Assembly: GCA_018693105.1 (NCBI GenBank)
Contig: JABHLN010000025.1
Coordinates: 1 to 40,704 of the forward strand
Direction: 5' to 3'
DNA: 40,704 bases
Origin: Desulfobacterales bacterium
GTDB lineage: Bacteria; Desulfobacterota; Desulfobacteria; Desulfobacterales; SURF-7
In this document: one piece after another, positions 39,466-40,704 of the stretch
Layout: each line of letters begins with the position of its first letter
How positions within the stretch are numbered: the stretch's first letter is position 1
Made by a program: the position numbers and the translations under genes
The notes under the pieces: model-generated
Told to the model about the DNA's origin: nothing
Seen by the model: the letters and a program-made list of their open reading frames with translations, nothing else
Database searches by the model: none

Positions 39466-40653
39466 TTAAAAGATATCCGGGCAGAACGGTTTATATTCCG
39501 TCCTGAAGATTGAATCATACTTACCATGGGATGCGTTCTTACTCATATCCATTCGCCCCATGCGAAAGGCTTCGGTAGCACTTATCTGTCCGAAAGATAA
39601 GAGGCTTAATGTGTTGACAGACATTGAAGCCTCTGCACTTTCGCCGGTCAAACTGACAGAGGTTTCTTCACCTGAAGTTTCCAGTTTCCACCTGCCATTA
39701 TTCCAGGGACAGAAATCATCATGAATATCAAATACCAATTTCCCTGCAGTGTTGTATCGCCTCATGGAAAGAGCCTGTTTAACATCCACAATACGGCCCA
39801 GAATGCCATCTCTGGTTGCAATATTTAACATACGGGGTTCAAGAATCATATGAGGCAATGGATCATCAACAGGGGCCTGTTTCCATACGATATTTTCAAT
39901 CACATCCATATTTGCGAAAAAACTCCATATGGCCCTGTACGCCGAAGGTGTCAACCATGCAATATCACGAATAGTAAGGTTTTGTTTTGGTATTGGCCCG
40001 CGCAGCGGAACTGAAAATATGAAATATCCAAGAGGCTTGCCGTTCTCTTCATATATTATTCTGCTTACCTGGTTTTTCTTAGGGATACTCGAGAGTATAC
40101 CAAAATCCCAAGCAGCTTTGCTACGGTGAAGATATCCCGTCCTTTCAGCCCTGAATTCACGATAAATAGAAACGAGCGCCTCAAATTCATCATCACCCAG
40201 CTCACGGAATGTTCCGCGAGGCTTAACGTCATCAATAAAATCAAGATACCGTGGTTCAACCTTGTATGAATTCTGGAATGACACAACACCGTATCCGTAC
40301 CGCTGATAGATTGCAGCCATTGAAGCTACAAGGATTGCAATTGGCTGTTCACCACGTTCATAAAGTTCTTCAAAATGTTTAGAGGTAATGCTTCTAAGAT
40401 ATCCCCTGCGACGATAAACAGGCAGAGTGCCAACATGGGTAACACCGGCAACAGGAACTTTTTCACCATTAAAACGCATATTTAAAGGCCATGCGGCATA
40501 CGAGGATATCAGCCTTTCATTTTCAAATCCGCACAATGTCCATTCTGGCTGAATCCCTTTCAATACGTCAGGTGATAAAGTTAACGAAGTAGCGGCTACA
40601 CTCCTGAATTCATCTATTTCCTCAGGCCTTACATTCCTTATTTCAAAGTTCAT
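39466..40653 (-). CDS. Eis-like GNAT N-acetyltransferase
   Basis: A 395-residue protein of the Eis architecture: an N-terminal GNAT domain (MNFEIRNVRPEEIDEFR; acetyl-CoA loop VTHVGTLPVYRRRGYLRSI), a second divergent GNAT-like domain (about 150-290), and a C-terminal SCP2-like domain (VFDIHDDFCPWNNGRWKLE ... VNTLSLLSFGQISATEAFRMGRM). Eis proteins acetylate aminoglycosides or other polyamines at several positions, but most environmental relatives have unknown substrates. It is the first gene of an operon with two half-size membrane subunits, a pairing I cannot explain. An AAGGAG-type ribosome binding site lies before the ATG. Confidence 0.9.
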   Translation of the reverse strand: MNFEIRNVRPEEIDEFRSVAATSLTLSPDVLKGIQPEWTLCGFENERLISSYAAWPLNMRFNGEKVPVAGVTHVGTLPVYRRRGYLRSITSKHFEELYERGEQPIAILVASMAAIYQRYGYGVVSFQNSYKVEPRYLDFIDDVKPRGTFRELGDDEFEALVSIYREFRAERTGYLHRSKAAWDFGILSSIPKKNQVSRIIYEENGKPLGYFIFSVPLRGPIPKQNLTIRDIAWLTPSAYRAIWSFFANMDVIENIVWKQAPVDDPLPHMILEPRMLNIATRDGILGRIVDVKQALSMRRYNTAGKLVFDIHDDFCPWNNGRWKLETSGEETSVSLTGESAEASMSVNTLSLLSFGQISATEAFRMGRMDMSKNASHGKYDSIFRTEYKPFCPDIF

Positions 40654-40704
40654 GCCTACTCCTTTTTAATATGTTTTTTTGCCTGGAATTCAGCATTAAT
40701 TAGC

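Noticed and set aside
1-40704. CRISPR arrays, complete insertion sequences, prophage or integrase genes
   Set aside because: I saw no regularly spaced direct repeats with unique spacers and no transposase, integrase or phage structural gene on either strand.

Overview
The window is one stretch of an A+T-rich, Gram-negative bacterial chromosome. Lipoproteins with lipoboxes, an OmpH/Skp chaperone and a SPOR-domain protein indicate a cell with an outer membrane. The gene mix (Acr3 arsenic operon with redox partners, PreP-like M16C protease, PAS-GGDEF protein, Ser/Thr kinase and PP2C signalling, many short palindromic repeats) suggests an anaerobic Desulfobacterota/deltaproteobacterium of Desulfobacterales type. 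This is an inference from style; no marker gene here proves it.

Layout. 0-5 kb: a TauE/SafE permease cut by the window edge and an MFS transporter (both -), an NlpC/P60 lipoprotein (+), rsmA (-) and a small winged-helix-like protein (+). 5-10 kb: a 1003-aa M16C metalloprotease (+) converging on a soluble histidine-kinase-like protein (-). 10.6-14.7 kb: an arsenic operon on the minus strand in the order arsR, exported thioredoxin, CcdA-like electron carrier, acr3, PF03773-type permease, with a clear promoter and two matching ArsR-type operators. 14.8-20.2 kb: two small proteins behind a TTGAC-N4-GTCAA site, a DEAD-box helicase and a cold-shock protein, ArfB, a GIY-YIG protein and a PAS-GGDEF cyclase. 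20.7-28.2 kb: old yellow enzyme, an unknown lipoprotein, tRNA-Asn(GTT), hisS-aspS, and panB with a Rossmann/DUF2520 gene.

28.3-36.9 kb is the most unusual part: a Ser/Thr-phosphorylation and cyclic-nucleotide signalling island. It holds a SPOR+DUF1566 lipoprotein, a class III cyclase fused to FHA, a PP2C phosphatase, and a three-gene operon of an exported caspase-fold protein whose catalytic Cys position is Leu, a second PP2C, and a membrane Ser/Thr kinase with an outward-facing FGE-sulfatase/C-lectin-like domain. The expected flow is a signal sensed in the periplasm, kinase phosphorylation, FHA recognition with cAMP synthesis, and reset by two PP2Cs. No secretion or effector machinery lies within the window.

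37-40.7 kb: an OmpH/Skp-like protein, an ABM-fold protein, and an operon of an Eis-like acetyltransferase followed by two half-size membrane proteins that look like a split, order-swapped PF03773-type permease.

Throughout the window there is a ~155-bp palindromic repeat with imperfect terminal inverted repeats (TTGATG...TCGTAAAAAGT). I see three near-complete copies and at least five fragments. Its outermost bases supply the stop codon of three genes, and one fragment encodes the last residues of the GIY-YIG protein.
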